From positions 62,001-126,000 of the forward strand of contig SUZX01000006.1 in the NCBI GenBank assembly GCA_015059735.1: a DNA stretch of 64,000 bases, in the 5' to 3' direction. Shown piece by piece: positions 53,539 to 62,616 of this stretch (position 1 is the first letter of the stretch; each line of letters begins with the position of its first letter). Position numbers and translations under genes: made by a program. Source of the stretch: Rikenellaceae bacterium (GTDB lineage Bacteria > Bacteroidota > Bacteroidia > Bacteroidales > Rikenellaceae). The notes below the pieces were generated by a model, which saw only the letters and a program-made list of their open reading frames with translations, searched no databases and was not told the DNA's origin.

Positions 53539-54435
53539 CTATATATTCAAATGATCCTCTACGGTTTGCCGTAGGTGGGCTTCATCTAAATGGGTGTAAA
53601 TCTCGGTGGTGAGAATGCTTTCATGCCCCAACAACTCTTGTACTTGTCGAATGTTGGCACCTCCTTCCAACAGATGGGTTGCAAACGAGTGCCGCAGGGT
53701 GTGCGGGCTGATCGTTTTCTCAATTCCGGACAGTCGTGCCGCTTCTTTGATGATCGTGAAAACCATTATTCGCGAAAGTCGTTTGCCTCGATTGTTCAAA
53801 AATACAACTTCTTCACTCGATCGTGCCGGATCGCGCTCCTCTAAATAGAGTTGTATGCGGTCGCGTGCTACGGTACTGATCGGTACCAAACGTTGTTTGT
53901 CGCCTTTGCCGATCACACGAATATACCCTTCGCCGAAAAAGAGGTCGGAGAGCCGTAGTGCAGTGAGTTCCGAAACGCGCAATCCGCAGGAGTAGAGCAC
54001 TTCGAGCATGGCACTGTTGCGTCGTCCGTTTCCGCCTACCGAGGCTGCGGCAAGTACAAGTCGATCGATCTCGGCCACTGAGAGAATGTCGGGAAGCTGG
54101 CGGCTGATTTTCGGCGTCGAGATAAACTCTGCCGGTGAGGTGTCGAGCCGGTCGGTCAGCAACAGAAAATTGTAAAAACTTTTGATCGTGCTCAAATTCC
54201 GCGCCTGCGAGGTTTTTTCACGACCGCGAGAGTAGAGCCATGCGATGTAACGCTCAATCATCGTGCTTTCCACCTTGTGTGGTGCGACATCCCATTGGCG
54301 CAGGATGAAGTGGGCGAATTGGCGAAAGTCGCGCATGTAGGCTTCCACCGTATTTTGCGAAAGCCGTTTTTCTAATCGAATGTAGGTGCGGTAACGTTTT
54401 CCCGTCTCCTCCCATTTTTTTGTGTTTTCCGCCAT
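53539..54435 (-). CDS. xerD: Tyrosine recombinase XerD
   Basis: The 298-residue protein has an N-terminal SAM-like core-binding domain (LSQNTVEAYMRDFRQFAHFI) and a catalytic domain with the complete set: Arg in SCGLRVSELTALR, a Lys in the hairpin, His and Arg in HTLRHSFATHLLEGG, His in LGHESI and Tyr in TEIYTH. Length and motif wording fit the housekeeping XerD rather than a phage integrase. It resolves chromosome dimers with XerC. Its promoter overlaps the oppositely directed prmA promoter. Confidence 0.9.
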   Translation of the reverse strand: MAENTKKWEETGKRYRTYIRLEKRLSQNTVEAYMRDFRQFAHFILRQWDVAPHKVESTMIERYIAWLYSRGREKTSQARNLSTIKSFYNFLLLTDRLDTSPAEFISTPKISRQLPDILSVAEIDRLVLAAASVGGNGRRNSAMLEVLYSCGLRVSELTALRLSDLFFGEGYIRVIGKGDKQRLVPISTVARDRIQLYLEERDPARSSEEVVFLNNRGKRLSRIMVFTIIKEAARLSGIEKTISPHTLRHSFATHLLEGGANIRQVQELLGHESILTTEIYTHLDEAHLRQTVEDHLNI

Positions 54436-54475
54436 TTTCCTGTATCTCGCTACCCGAATTCTCGGAGATTATCGC

Positions 54476-54497
54476 TAACTTTGTCCATACAAAGGTA
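54476..54497. promoter_or_regulatory. Overlapping face-to-face -7 elements for prmA (+) and xerD (-)
   Basis: TAACTTTG at 54476-54483 reads rightward toward prmA (ATG 54524). TACCTTTG on the minus strand (complement of 54490-54497) reads leftward toward xerD (ATG 54435). Each predicted start lies inside or beside the other promoter. Confidence 0.5.
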
Positions 54498-54523
54498 AGA
54501 AAAATTACAAAATAAAGGTAATC

Positions 54524-55348
54524 ATGGACTATATCGCACTTCATATCGCCTGTTCGAACGAACTCGCCGAGATCCTCACTGCCGAATTGGCCGATTTCCC
54601 GTTCGAGAGTTTCGAGAGCGACAATGGCACACTGAAAGCCTATATCCCGGCCGAACGTTTGATCGATTGCAAAGAGCAGGTCGATTGTATGCTCTCGGAC
54701 TATGGTGTTACCGGCCGCTATATTGCCATTGAAACCCAAAATTGGAATGCTGTTTGGGAGAGTAATTTCCCGGCTACGGATGTCGAAGGCCGTCTGCGTA
54801 TCCGTGCTCCGTTCCACGAGCCGGCTCCCGAGGGCGAGATGGAGGTTGTCGTGATGCCAAAGATGGCCTTCGGCACGGGTCACCATGCCACCACATGGCT
54901 CATTTCGCGGGCGATTCTCGACCTCGATGTTGCCGGTCGTAATGGATTGGATATGGGAAGCGGTACGGGCGTATTGGCCATCGTTGCCGCAAAATGCGGT
55001 GCGGCGCACCTCGACGCGGTAGATATCGACGATTGGGCCGATGCCAATTGTCGCGAAAATATTGCAGCCAACGGGGTTGCCGATCGTATCTGTCCGATGC
55101 TGGGCGACGTGCGTCGTATTGCGGGTCGCTCCTACGACTTCATCTTAGCCAATATCAATCGCAACATTCTGCTTGCCGACATGCCGGCATATGCCGCAAC
55201 ACTTGTCGCAGGGGGCGATTTGCTGATGAGCGGCTTTTTGGAGGCCGATGTACCGGCCATTGTCACCGCTGCTGCCGAGCAGGGGATGACTCATGTCGCC
55301 ACCGCCGAGAAAGAGGGTTGGATGATGGTTCATGTACGTAAGGCGTGA
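54524..55348 (+). CDS. prmA: Ribosomal protein L11 methyltransferase
   Basis: The 274-residue protein has an N-terminal ferredoxin-like substrate-binding part (about 1-75) and a Rossmann methyltransferase domain with GLDMGSGTGVLAIVAAKCGA (motif I, about 144-163) and FILANINRNIL (the DPPY-like motif). KMAFGTGHHATTWL is the PrmA signature. It trimethylates ribosomal protein L11. Its stop overlaps the GTG start of recO. Confidence 0.93.
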   Translation: MDYIALHIACSNELAEILTAELADFPFESFESDNGTLKAYIPAERLIDCKEQVDCMLSDYGVTGRYIAIETQNWNAVWESNFPATDVEGRLRIRAPFHEPAPEGEMEVVVMPKMAFGTGHHATTWLISRAILDLDVAGRNGLDMGSGTGVLAIVAAKCGAAHLDAVDIDDWADANCRENIAANGVADRICPMLGDVRRIAGRSYDFILANINRNILLADMPAYAATLVAGGDLLMSGFLEADVPAIVTAAAEQGMTHVATAEKEGWMMVHVRKA

Positions 55349-56070
55349 AAACCTATAAAGGGCGGGGAGTTGTGCTCCACACGCTCAAATATGGCGACTC
55401 GTCGATGGTTGTTTATCTGCTGACCGATGTGGGAGGTCGCCGCAGCTACATGGTGCAGGGTGTCCGCAGCCGGCATGGTCGCGGCTCGAAGCAGGCACTT
55501 TTTCAGCCCATGTTTCCGGTGGAGTTTGAGGGTATGGAGTCCTCAAAATTGCAGATGCACCGCTTCAAAGAGATTCGTTCGGGATTTCTGTTGCAGAGCC
55601 TTCCGTTTGACGTGCGTAAATCGACTATGGCCCTCTTCATGGCCGAGGTGCTCTATCGCTTGGTGCGCGAGAGCGAACCTAACGAGGCATTGTTTGACTT
55701 TGTGTGGGGGTGTGTTGAGGCTCTTGATACGTTGGATGATGGAGTGGCCAACTTCCACCTTTGGTTTTTGGCTAATTTGAGCCGCTTTTTGGGTTTCAGC
55801 CCGGGTAACGACTATATCGAGGGGGCATGGTTTGATGTGCGCGAGGGACTTTACTGCTCCGTACAACCTCTGCATACAAGTATCATGGCGCCAGCAAATG
55901 CTCACATTCTCAACGCTCTCATTGGGTGTGATGTGCGCCACTTGTCGGTCATCGGACTCAATCGCGCCCAGCGGGTCGAATTTCTCAATGCCATGTTGAT
56001 CTATTTCGGCTATCATCTCGATGCCGTGAGTGCCGTGCAATCGGTGCGGATTTTGCAGGAGGTTTTCTAA
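55345..56070 (+). CDS. recO: DNA repair protein RecO
   Basis: The 241-residue protein starts from GTG at 55345 (GTGA overlap with the prmA stop). It has an N-terminal OB-fold (GVVLHTLKYGDSSMVVYLLTD) and a helical C-terminal domain. RecO loads RecA onto SSB-coated single-stranded DNA with RecR. The four zinc cysteines found in many RecO proteins are absent, as in a number of Bacteroidetes homologues. The GTG start is supported by the coupling and by the lack of any closer ATG with a complete OB-fold. Confidence 0.88.
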   Translation: MKTYKGRGVVLHTLKYGDSSMVVYLLTDVGGRRSYMVQGVRSRHGRGSKQALFQPMFPVEFEGMESSKLQMHRFKEIRSGFLLQSLPFDVRKSTMALFMAEVLYRLVRESEPNEALFDFVWGCVEALDTLDDGVANFHLWFLANLSRFLGFSPGNDYIEGAWFDVREGLYCSVQPLHTSIMAPANAHILNALIGCDVRHLSVIGLNRAQRVEFLNAMLIYFGYHLDAVSAVQSVRILQEVF

Positions 56071-56089
56071 ACCGTAATCTGCGCTACCG

Positions 56090-56461
56090 ATGAAACTCCT
56101 GCTTTTTGTCGTCGCACTTTTTGTTGCGGCGATCGGTCGGGCACAAGAGCCCCCGACCGATTTCTTACCACGCGATACAACTCGTTCTCGCGGATTTCGT
56201 TTGCCCGATTCGTTGGTAAAGTTTACACCGGAGTACTCCGGTCATCGTGAACAACCGTTTGTTCTCGCTCCTGCCGTTACGATGTCGTCGGTGCGCCTTT
56301 TTCCCGAACAGCGACGCTCATCACGAGGCATGTTGCTGGAAAACAACACCCTACGTTTGGGACGCCATTTTACTGTGGGTAATGGTTCGGCATGGACCAA
56401 CGGCACCTATTACAATGCCTATCTCGATGCGCGGACTCTCTCTATGCCCCTGCCCCGATGA
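56090..56461 (+). CDS. Small exported protein of unknown function
   Basis: The 123-residue protein has a signal peptide (about 1-18, ending GRAQE) and a polar, proline-containing mature part with RLPDSLVKFTPEYSGHREQP. It ends YLDARTLSMPLPR. No family is recognised. It follows recO by 19 bases and may share its transcript. Confidence 0.6.
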   Translation: MKLLLFVVALFVAAIGRAQEPPTDFLPRDTTRSRGFRLPDSLVKFTPEYSGHREQPFVLAPAVTMSSVRLFPEQRRSSRGMLLENNTLRLGRHFTVGNGSAWTNGTYYNAYLDARTLSMPLPR

Positions 56462-56554
56462 TGTTTTGGTGCAAGATTGGAGATGTTGGAAAGCAGGGTA
56501 TTTTACACGTGATATAAAATCGTATATAATAGCCATGTTAAGTATTTTAACGTA

Positions 56555-56584
56555 TTGATTTTTCGAGAATATTTACGACCTTTG
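56555..56584 (+). promoter_or_regulatory. Promoter of the porin-exporter pair
   Basis: A TTG at 56555-56557 is followed after 19 bases by GACCTTTG (56577-56584), which departs from TAnnTTTG only at its first base. The spacing is that expected for Bacteroidetes -33/-7 promoters. The porin ATG is at 56607. Confidence 0.5.
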
Positions 56585-56606
56585 CGTCGTAAATTAGACC
56601 CGAATC

Positions 56607-57707
56607 ATGAAATTTTTATTTTCCGTCCTGTTGCTTTCGGCTGTTTTTTGCGGCTCAGTACAGGCGCAAACGCCTCCTGCTACACAAGAAAAGTCGCTTG
56701 CCGAGTTGAGCGCCGAGGTTGAAACCCTTAAAAAGAAAACTTCTACATGGGATAAGATCCGCCCCTATCTGCCGAAGATTTCGGGTTTTATGCAGTTCTG
56801 CTACAACTATTCCGAAACGAAAGACGAGTCGAATTTCGCATTCAAACGTGTGCGTGTGTCGTTGGCCGGTGACATCTTCAAAAAGATGGACTATCGCCTC
56901 CAAGTGGAGCTTACTAGCCCCAAAATTGTCGATGCTTATATCAATTACAAGCCTTTTAATCAACTCAATATCAGAGCCGGTCAGTTTAAGATTCCCTTTG
57001 CGATAGAGAACACCGGTTATACTCCCCCCACCAAATTCGAGTTTATCGAGTATCCGTTGGCGCTTAAAAATCTGATGACCCTCGATGAGCCGATCTATTC
57101 CAACGGGGAGAAAGTTGCAACTCATAAGTCGTCGGGGCGCGATATGGGTATCATGCTCTACGGCGGATTCTTCAAACGCGACGGGTATAGTATCCTCAAC
57201 TACGACTTGGCTGTTTTCAACGGAGCCGGAATCAATACCAAAGATACCAATAAATCAAAGGATATTTGTGCACGATTGTCCATTGTGCCGATCGATGGAT
57301 TGCAGTTTACCGGCTCATATTATTGGGGAGAGTTTAGCGATGGCGAAAAAGAGCATAAGGTCCACCATTTACGTCGTGTTCGATATAGTGCAGGTACCTG
57401 CTACGACAAAGGTCCTGTGGTAGTGCGTGGCGAGTGGATGGGTGGTGAGACCGGCACGTTGGAGAGTGGCGGTTGGTATGCTATGGGCGGTTATCGAGTG
57501 TTGAAATCGCTGATGTTGTTAGCCCGTTACGATACCTATAAGAGCAATACGCATATTTCCGATACCCGCCAAACTAACTATACGGCAGGTCTTATGTGGC
57601 GTCCTTTGAAATTCCTCTGCTGGCACCTGAATTATACCTACGAAGATTTTGCGGTTCCCAACAAGGGGGGCAATGCTCTCTCGGTGATGGTTGCTGGCAT
57701 ATTTTAA
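56607..57707 (+). CDS. Phosphate-selective-type outer-membrane porin (OprO/P-like)
   Basis: The 366-residue protein has a signal peptide (about 1-20, ending VQAQT), a short coiled-coil (about 27-45, LAELSAEVETLKKK), and then a beta-barrel opening with ISGFMQFCYNYSE and FKRVRVSLAGDIFKKMDYRL, the hallmark of the OprO/OprP porin group. It ends with a C-terminal Phe (MVAGIF), as in barrel proteins. The substrate cannot be told; many Bacteroidetes members are general porins. The YeiH-type gene follows 21 bases later. Confidence 0.82.
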   Translation: MKFLFSVLLLSAVFCGSVQAQTPPATQEKSLAELSAEVETLKKKTSTWDKIRPYLPKISGFMQFCYNYSETKDESNFAFKRVRVSLAGDIFKKMDYRLQVELTSPKIVDAYINYKPFNQLNIRAGQFKIPFAIENTGYTPPTKFEFIEYPLALKNLMTLDEPIYSNGEKVATHKSSGRDMGIMLYGGFFKRDGYSILNYDLAVFNGAGINTKDTNKSKDICARLSIVPIDGLQFTGSYYWGEFSDGEKEHKVHHLRRVRYSAGTCYDKGPVVVRGEWMGGETGTLESGGWYAMGGYRVLKSLMLLARYDTYKSNTHISDTRQTNYTAGLMWRPLKFLCWHLNYTYEDFAVPNKGGNALSVMVAGIF

Positions 57708-57728
57708 CAATCGAAAATAGTTTTTGCA

Positions 57729-59012
57729 ATGAAAAAGTGGTTGGAACAATTCCGCGTTGAAGATTGGGTGACGGTATGGATGGCGATTCCGCTTCTGCTG
57801 TTGTCCGCATGCTTCCCAAAAGAGATTCCGAGTGTCCCCTCGACGCTTGTTGGCGAGGTTGCTTGGTATAACATCGGTGTCCTCTTTTTGATCGTACTTG
57901 TTGTGCTGTATGCCGGCTGTGCGTTGATGCGTCGCCCGTTGCACGGCATGTTGCCGTCGCTTGTCGTGGTCTTTGCCATTTCGCTTTTGGCGCAGGTTGT
58001 GGCCAAAATCCCCGTTGTCAAGGATTACGGTTTTGAATCGGTGTTCTTCTCGGTGATCTTCGGCCTGCTGATCCGCAATCTGTGGCATGTGCCCGATTGG
58101 ATGAAGCCAGCCATTCAGGGCGAGTTCTTTATCAAGATAGGTGTCGTATGTCTCGGAGCTACAATCCTTTTCAGTGATGTGATGAAGTCGGGCATCTTCG
58201 GCCTTGTGCAGGCCTGCTTGGTGGTGGCCATTGTTTGGTTTTTTGCTTTTTGGATCTCGAAACGCAACCATGTCGATGAACGTTCGGCAATGGTTTTGTC
58301 AAGCGGACTTTCGATTTGTGGTGTTTCGGCCTGTATCACCGCCGCTCGCGTGGCGGGTGCCGATGACAAAAAACTGTCGTATATTGTTTCGTTGGTGCTG
58401 ATTATCGTGGTGCCGATGATCTACCTCATGCCTTGGCTTGCCGGATTGATCTTGCCGAAACTCTTCGAACCCTCGATTGCCAACGAGGTGGCCGGAGCAT
58501 GGATCGGCGGTACGGTCGATACCACCTCGGGAGTTGTGGCGTCGAGCGAAATGGTGGGCAAAGAGGCCTTGTCGCATGCCGTGATCATCAAGGGTGCTCA
58601 GAATGTGCTGATCGGCGTGGTGGCTTTTTTCATCGCCCTCTACCTGTCGGCTCGTAGTGAGCGGGGCACATCGCAGAAACCGTCGTTGGGTGTTGTATGG
58701 GAGAAATTCCCGAAATTCATTCTCGGCTTTGTGGTTGCATCGCTGGTGTTCAGCCTGCTGCAAACCAACGACCTCTTGACGCTCAACGAGAAAGGCAAAC
58801 TCATCGAGCCTGCTGTTGCCAAGATGTTCTCTACGCTCTTTTTCTCGTTGGCGTTCGTCTGCATCGGCTTGGATACCCGCCTGAAAGACATCATTTCGAA
58901 GGAGAATCGTAATGTGCTGAACGCTTTCCTTATGGCTCAATGTTTCAATATCGTGGTGACTTTTGTCATCGCCTGCTGTCTTTTCGGTTTGCTGAAACCG
59001 ATGTGGTCGTAG
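57729..59012 (+). CDS. YeiH/UPF0324 family putative sulfate exporter
   Basis: The 427-residue membrane protein has 10-11 helices. The conserved segments FFIKIGVVCLGATILFSDV, AMVLSSGLSICGVSACITAA and AGAWIGGTVDTTSGVVAS are diagnostic of the YeiH (Cons_hypoth698) family. Some members are linked to export of sulfate from sulfonate breakdown. It is longer than most members at the N-terminus. It is probably cotranscribed with the porin. A terminator follows. Confidence 0.87.
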   Translation: MKKWLEQFRVEDWVTVWMAIPLLLLSACFPKEIPSVPSTLVGEVAWYNIGVLFLIVLVVLYAGCALMRRPLHGMLPSLVVVFAISLLAQVVAKIPVVKDYGFESVFFSVIFGLLIRNLWHVPDWMKPAIQGEFFIKIGVVCLGATILFSDVMKSGIFGLVQACLVVAIVWFFAFWISKRNHVDERSAMVLSSGLSICGVSACITAARVAGADDKKLSYIVSLVLIIVVPMIYLMPWLAGLILPKLFEPSIANEVAGAWIGGTVDTTSGVVASSEMVGKEALSHAVIIKGAQNVLIGVVAFFIALYLSARSERGTSQKPSLGVVWEKFPKFILGFVVASLVFSLLQTNDLLTLNEKGKLIEPAVAKMFSTLFFSLAFVCIGLDTRLKDIISKENRNVLNAFLMAQCFNIVVTFVIACCLFGLLKPMWS

Positions 59013-59029
59013 AGGAGCTCCTTATTATA

Positions 59030-59062
59030 AAAACGATCCATCCTTTCGGGATGGATCGTTTT
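59030..59062. terminator. Bidirectional terminator between the exporter and galM
   Basis: Arms 59030-59043 and 59049-59062 form a perfect 14-base stem with A and T tracts outside, between two convergent genes. Confidence 0.85.
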
Positions 59063-59077
59063 GTTATAGTCTAAGTC

Positions 59078-60220
59078 TTAATTTGTTCCGAAACGATAGA
59101 TGCAGACGTGTCGGTAGTGCTCGTCGGGGTGCAAAATCGTTGAGGGGAAATTGGGGTGGTTGGGGCTGTCGGGGAATTTTTGTGTTTCGAGAGCCAGCGA
59201 CTCTCGGTAGCGTAACGGGCGACCGTATTTCCCATTGGTCGAGCCATCGAAGAAGTTGCCGCTGTAAAACTGAATACCCACTTGGTCGCTCCAAACTTCC
59301 ATTGTGCGTCCCGTCACCGGTTCCTCAACCCGTGCTGCCAATTCAATCCCCTGTTCTGTTTTGCGGTCGATCACCCAGCAGTGGTCGTATCCTGCACCGC
59401 AGGTCAGTTGTTCGTGTGTAGCCTCAATGCGTTCGCCTATGGTGTGCGATGTGCGGAAATCGAACGGTGTGTCCGTAACGTCGAGTAATTTGCCCGTAGG
59501 AATCAGTAGCGAATCCACCGGTACGATGCGGCCGGCCGGAATGGTCATGCGATGACCGAGAATCGAGCCGTTGCCCTCGCCGAGGAGGTTGAAGAAAGAG
59601 TGGTGCGAGATATTAACCGGTGTTGCGCGATCGGTCGTCGCGTCGTAATCGACCCGAAATTCGTTGTTGGCGGTCAGTGAATAGGTCATGCGGATATCGA
59701 GGTTGCCCGGAAATCCCTCTTCGCCCTCTTTGTGCAGGTAGTGCATCACAAGGGTCGAATCGGTGGCCTCAACAACATCCCATACCACGCAGTCGAGACC
59801 CGTCAGACCACCGTGCAACGTCTGTCCGTTGTTGTTTGTCGGTAACTGATACTCTTTTCCATCGAGCGTAAAGCGACCTTTGGCAATGCGGTTAGCATAG
59901 GGGCCGACCACCGCTCCGAGGAAACGTTCGCCGGCATTGTTCACATAACGGTCGATTGTTTCGTATCCCAATACAATATCTTCGTATTTGCCATCGCGGT
60001 CGGGGGTCCATAGTGCAACGACCCGTGCTCCATAGTTGGTTACCTGCATGGTTAATACACCGGCGCGTAACGTATAGAGCGAAACCGCCTTGTTGTCAAC
60101 GGTGGTTTCGAAAGCCTCCTGCGGGAAGAGAGTAATGGGGTTCTGCGACTTGTTGCAACATCCCGTGACAACAAGTATTCCGGCTGCAAGTAATGCACCG
60201 AGAAGGTTTCTGTTTTTCAT
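59078..60220 (-). CDS. galM: Aldose 1-epimerase (galactose mutarotase) lipoprotein
   Basis: The 380-residue lipoprotein has its cysteine at residue 21 (VVTGC). GalM motifs are intact: GLTGLDCVVWDV, the catalytic-site NISHHSFFNLLGEG, the second His in GYDHCWVID and the Glu in SLALETQKFPD. It converts alpha- and beta-forms of aldoses. Being a lipoprotein, it acts outside the cytoplasm, where it can process sugars freed by the two neighbouring enzymes. It is the last gene of the cluster, 27 bases after the GH95 gene. Confidence 0.9.
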   Translation of the reverse strand: MKNRNLLGALLAAGILVVTGCCNKSQNPITLFPQEAFETTVDNKAVSLYTLRAGVLTMQVTNYGARVVALWTPDRDGKYEDIVLGYETIDRYVNNAGERFLGAVVGPYANRIAKGRFTLDGKEYQLPTNNNGQTLHGGLTGLDCVVWDVVEATDSTLVMHYLHKEGEEGFPGNLDIRMTYSLTANNEFRVDYDATTDRATPVNISHHSFFNLLGEGNGSILGHRMTIPAGRIVPVDSLLIPTGKLLDVTDTPFDFRTSHTIGERIEATHEQLTCGAGYDHCWVIDRKTEQGIELAARVEEPVTGRTMEVWSDQVGIQFYSGNFFDGSTNGKYGRPLRYRESLALETQKFPDSPNHPNFPSTILHPDEHYRHVCIYRFGTN

Positions 60221-60247
60221 GGTTTTGAATTGGTATGTTTGATTGTC

Positions 60248-62608
60248 CTATATCGGTTGTTTTTCGGGCGCGAAATCGATCGTCAAGGGCTTGCCTGCAC
60301 GGCACATCACCTTTCGGGATGTGCCATCTGCCAAACGGAGTATTACTTTTTGGTCGGTTGCACTGCGCAACGTCACCTGCTCTGCGCGGCCGGCCTTCCA
60401 GCAACAATCGACCTCGACATTTCTGCGAGCTTTGAGTCCTCGGAAACTTCCCTCGCTCCATGCTTTTGGCAGCGCCGGCAACAGATCAATTGCCCCGTCG
60501 TGACTCTGCATGAGCATCTCCATAATACCGGCCGAGCCGCCGAAGTTGCCATCAATTTGGAATGGCGGATGCGAACAAAACAGATTGGGATAGGAGCCGG
60601 CACCATGATGACCATTCATTATTCCCCATGCGGTTACCGGTTGCAACAGCCCTTTCAGCAATTTGTAGGCTCGGTCGCCATCGCCGATGCGTGCCCAAAA
60701 GCAGATCTTCCAAGCTCGCGACCATCCCGTGCCCTCGTCTCCGCGTGCTTCGAGGGTCTTGCGACACGCTTCGACCAACTCCGGTGTTTTATTGCGGGTA
60801 ATTTCTGTCCCCGGGTAGAGCCCGAACAGATGTGAAACGTGGCGGTGTTGAGGCTCGGCCTCTGCGTAGGGTTCGAGCCACTCCATTAGGCGGCCATCTT
60901 CGGCAATGCGGTTAGGTGGCAGTTGCTGAATTTTTTTGCGCAAGGTGGTGGCAAAATCGTTGTCGATGCCGAGGATCTCAGCCGCTTGGGCTGTGGCGCG
61001 GAATACCTCGCGGATTACCTGATTGTCCATCGTAGAACCCATGCAGAGTGTCAGCGGCTCTTTGGTGCGTGGGCAGATGTAGGAGTTTTCCGGCGAATTT
61101 GTCGGTGCGGTTACCAACCAGCCGTGACTCGGCTCTTTGATGAGCAAATCGGCCAAAAATTGTGCTGCCCCGCGCAGTACGGGGTACTTTTGGCGCAGGA
61201 ACTCTTTGTCAAGCGTATAGCAGTAATGATCCCAAAGGTGCAACGCGGCCCATGCTCCGCAGGTGTTGGTTGCGCCCCATGCGGGATGATCCCCCGGACC
61301 AGTGAAAAACCACACGTTGCTTATCGCATGAGCACACCACCCTTTGGCGTTGTAATAATTTTTGGCGGTTTGTTCTCCCGACGGCACAAGCCGTTCGATA
61401 TAGTCGGCCAATGGGAGGTGCAATTCCGAGAGGTTGCCCACCTCGGCCGGCCAGTGGTTCATCTGTACGTTGATGTTGAGGTGATAATCGCCAAACCAAG
61501 GCGTATTTACCTCGTCTGCCCACAATCCTTGCAAATTGGGCGGTAACGATCCCTCGCGGGTCGAGGCGATTAGCAGGTAGCGGCCGTATTGCATGTAGAG
61601 TGCCGCAAAGGTCGGATCTTCGCCATTTGCAAAGCGGGCGATACGCAAGTTGGTCGGGATGGTCGTAGGGTCGATTTTGCCGTTGTCGGCGAGTTGTAAA
61701 TCGACCCGTTCGATGAGAGCATTGTGTGCGGCAACTGCATCACTTTTTAATCGGTTGTATCTTGTTTTTGTAGCATTGTCAAGCAGTTGCTCGACCTGTC
61801 GGGCATAAGCCGTGTTATTGTCGTAAGAGGTGGCGGCTGAGAGTAAGATTGTTACTTGTGAGGCTTTTTCGATTCGTATGGCCGACTCCGTGTTCTGCTG
61901 CAAGCCATCGCTCGAAATATCGGCTACGGCTTGGTACGATATGCCGGCGAGTGTCGGATCTCCGGCATCGAGTGTGCCGGTCATGCGGATGCGTCCGGCA
62001 TCGATCGTTGTTTTGCTCCGCTCGGAACGGGAGAGTGTTGCCGCGAAGTGCAATACGGGTTGCGAAGCCTCCAACCGAACGACAATTACATCGGCTGCGC
62101 GTGAAACGAAATATTCACGTCGATAGCTGACATCTCCGATCTCGAATCGGGTGGCGGCTACTCCGCTGCGCAGATTCAACTCGCGCCGATAGTTGCGGAT
62201 TTTTGTGGTGTCCAACTCGGAGAAGGCGAGATCCAAAGCTCCCAATGTTTCGTAACATCCGTATTGTCGGGCATAATCCCGACATCCGAACGTGAAAAAG
62301 AGCTTTTGAGCCTCGGCATTGCGTCCTTCGAGCAACAACCGTCGCATTTGGGTAAGTGCTTCCAAAGCTTGGGGGTTGTCGCTGTTCTGTACCGAGCCAC
62401 TCCACATCGAGATCTCGTTCAGTGTAATTCGTTCAAAACCAACTCCCCCCGATGGCATGGCACCCAAGCGACCGTTGCCCAAAGGCAGGGTGCTTTCCCA
62501 TATTGAGGCGGGTTTATCATACCACAAAATCAAATCGTTGCGCAACTCCTTGTTGCAGGAGATCGCGAACAGAGCCACGATAAACGGCAGGAGCAATTGT
62601 CGTTTCAT
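60248..62608 (-). CDS. Glycoside hydrolase family 95 alpha-L-fucosidase/galactosidase
   Basis: The 786-residue lipoprotein starts at the ATG at 62608 (cysteine at about 18, AISC). A longer frame runs back into the GH109 gene and is rejected. The N-terminal beta domain (LPLGNGRLGAMPSGGVGFERI) and a central (alpha/alpha)6 barrel match GH95, with conserved blocks NVQMNHWPAEVGNLSELHLP, GAWAALHLWDHY and INGHHGAGSYPNLFCSHPPF-like NGHHGAGSYPNLFCSHPPFQ. The family removes alpha-1,2-fucose (or alpha-L-galactose) by inversion. It is coupled 8 bases downstream of the GH109 gene. Confidence 0.88.
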   Translation of the reverse strand: MKRQLLLPFIVALFAISCNKELRNDLILWYDKPASIWESTLPLGNGRLGAMPSGGVGFERITLNEISMWSGSVQNSDNPQALEALTQMRRLLLEGRNAEAQKLFFTFGCRDYARQYGCYETLGALDLAFSELDTTKIRNYRRELNLRSGVAATRFEIGDVSYRREYFVSRAADVIVVRLEASQPVLHFAATLSRSERSKTTIDAGRIRMTGTLDAGDPTLAGISYQAVADISSDGLQQNTESAIRIEKASQVTILLSAATSYDNNTAYARQVEQLLDNATKTRYNRLKSDAVAAHNALIERVDLQLADNGKIDPTTIPTNLRIARFANGEDPTFAALYMQYGRYLLIASTREGSLPPNLQGLWADEVNTPWFGDYHLNINVQMNHWPAEVGNLSELHLPLADYIERLVPSGEQTAKNYYNAKGWCAHAISNVWFFTGPGDHPAWGATNTCGAWAALHLWDHYCYTLDKEFLRQKYPVLRGAAQFLADLLIKEPSHGWLVTAPTNSPENSYICPRTKEPLTLCMGSTMDNQVIREVFRATAQAAEILGIDNDFATTLRKKIQQLPPNRIAEDGRLMEWLEPYAEAEPQHRHVSHLFGLYPGTEITRNKTPELVEACRKTLEARGDEGTGWSRAWKICFWARIGDGDRAYKLLKGLLQPVTAWGIMNGHHGAGSYPNLFCSHPPFQIDGNFGGSAGIMEMLMQSHDGAIDLLPALPKAWSEGSFRGLKARRNVEVDCCWKAGRAEQVTLRSATDQKVILRLADGTSRKVMCRAGKPLTIDFAPEKQPI

Positions 62609-62616
62609 TATCGGTT

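Noticed and set aside
53539..54435. Tyrosine recombinase as the integrase of the phage-type island
   Set aside because: It lies 14 kb away beyond many housekeeping genes, has XerD-like length and motifs, and is divergent to prmA, which fits a housekeeping recombinase.
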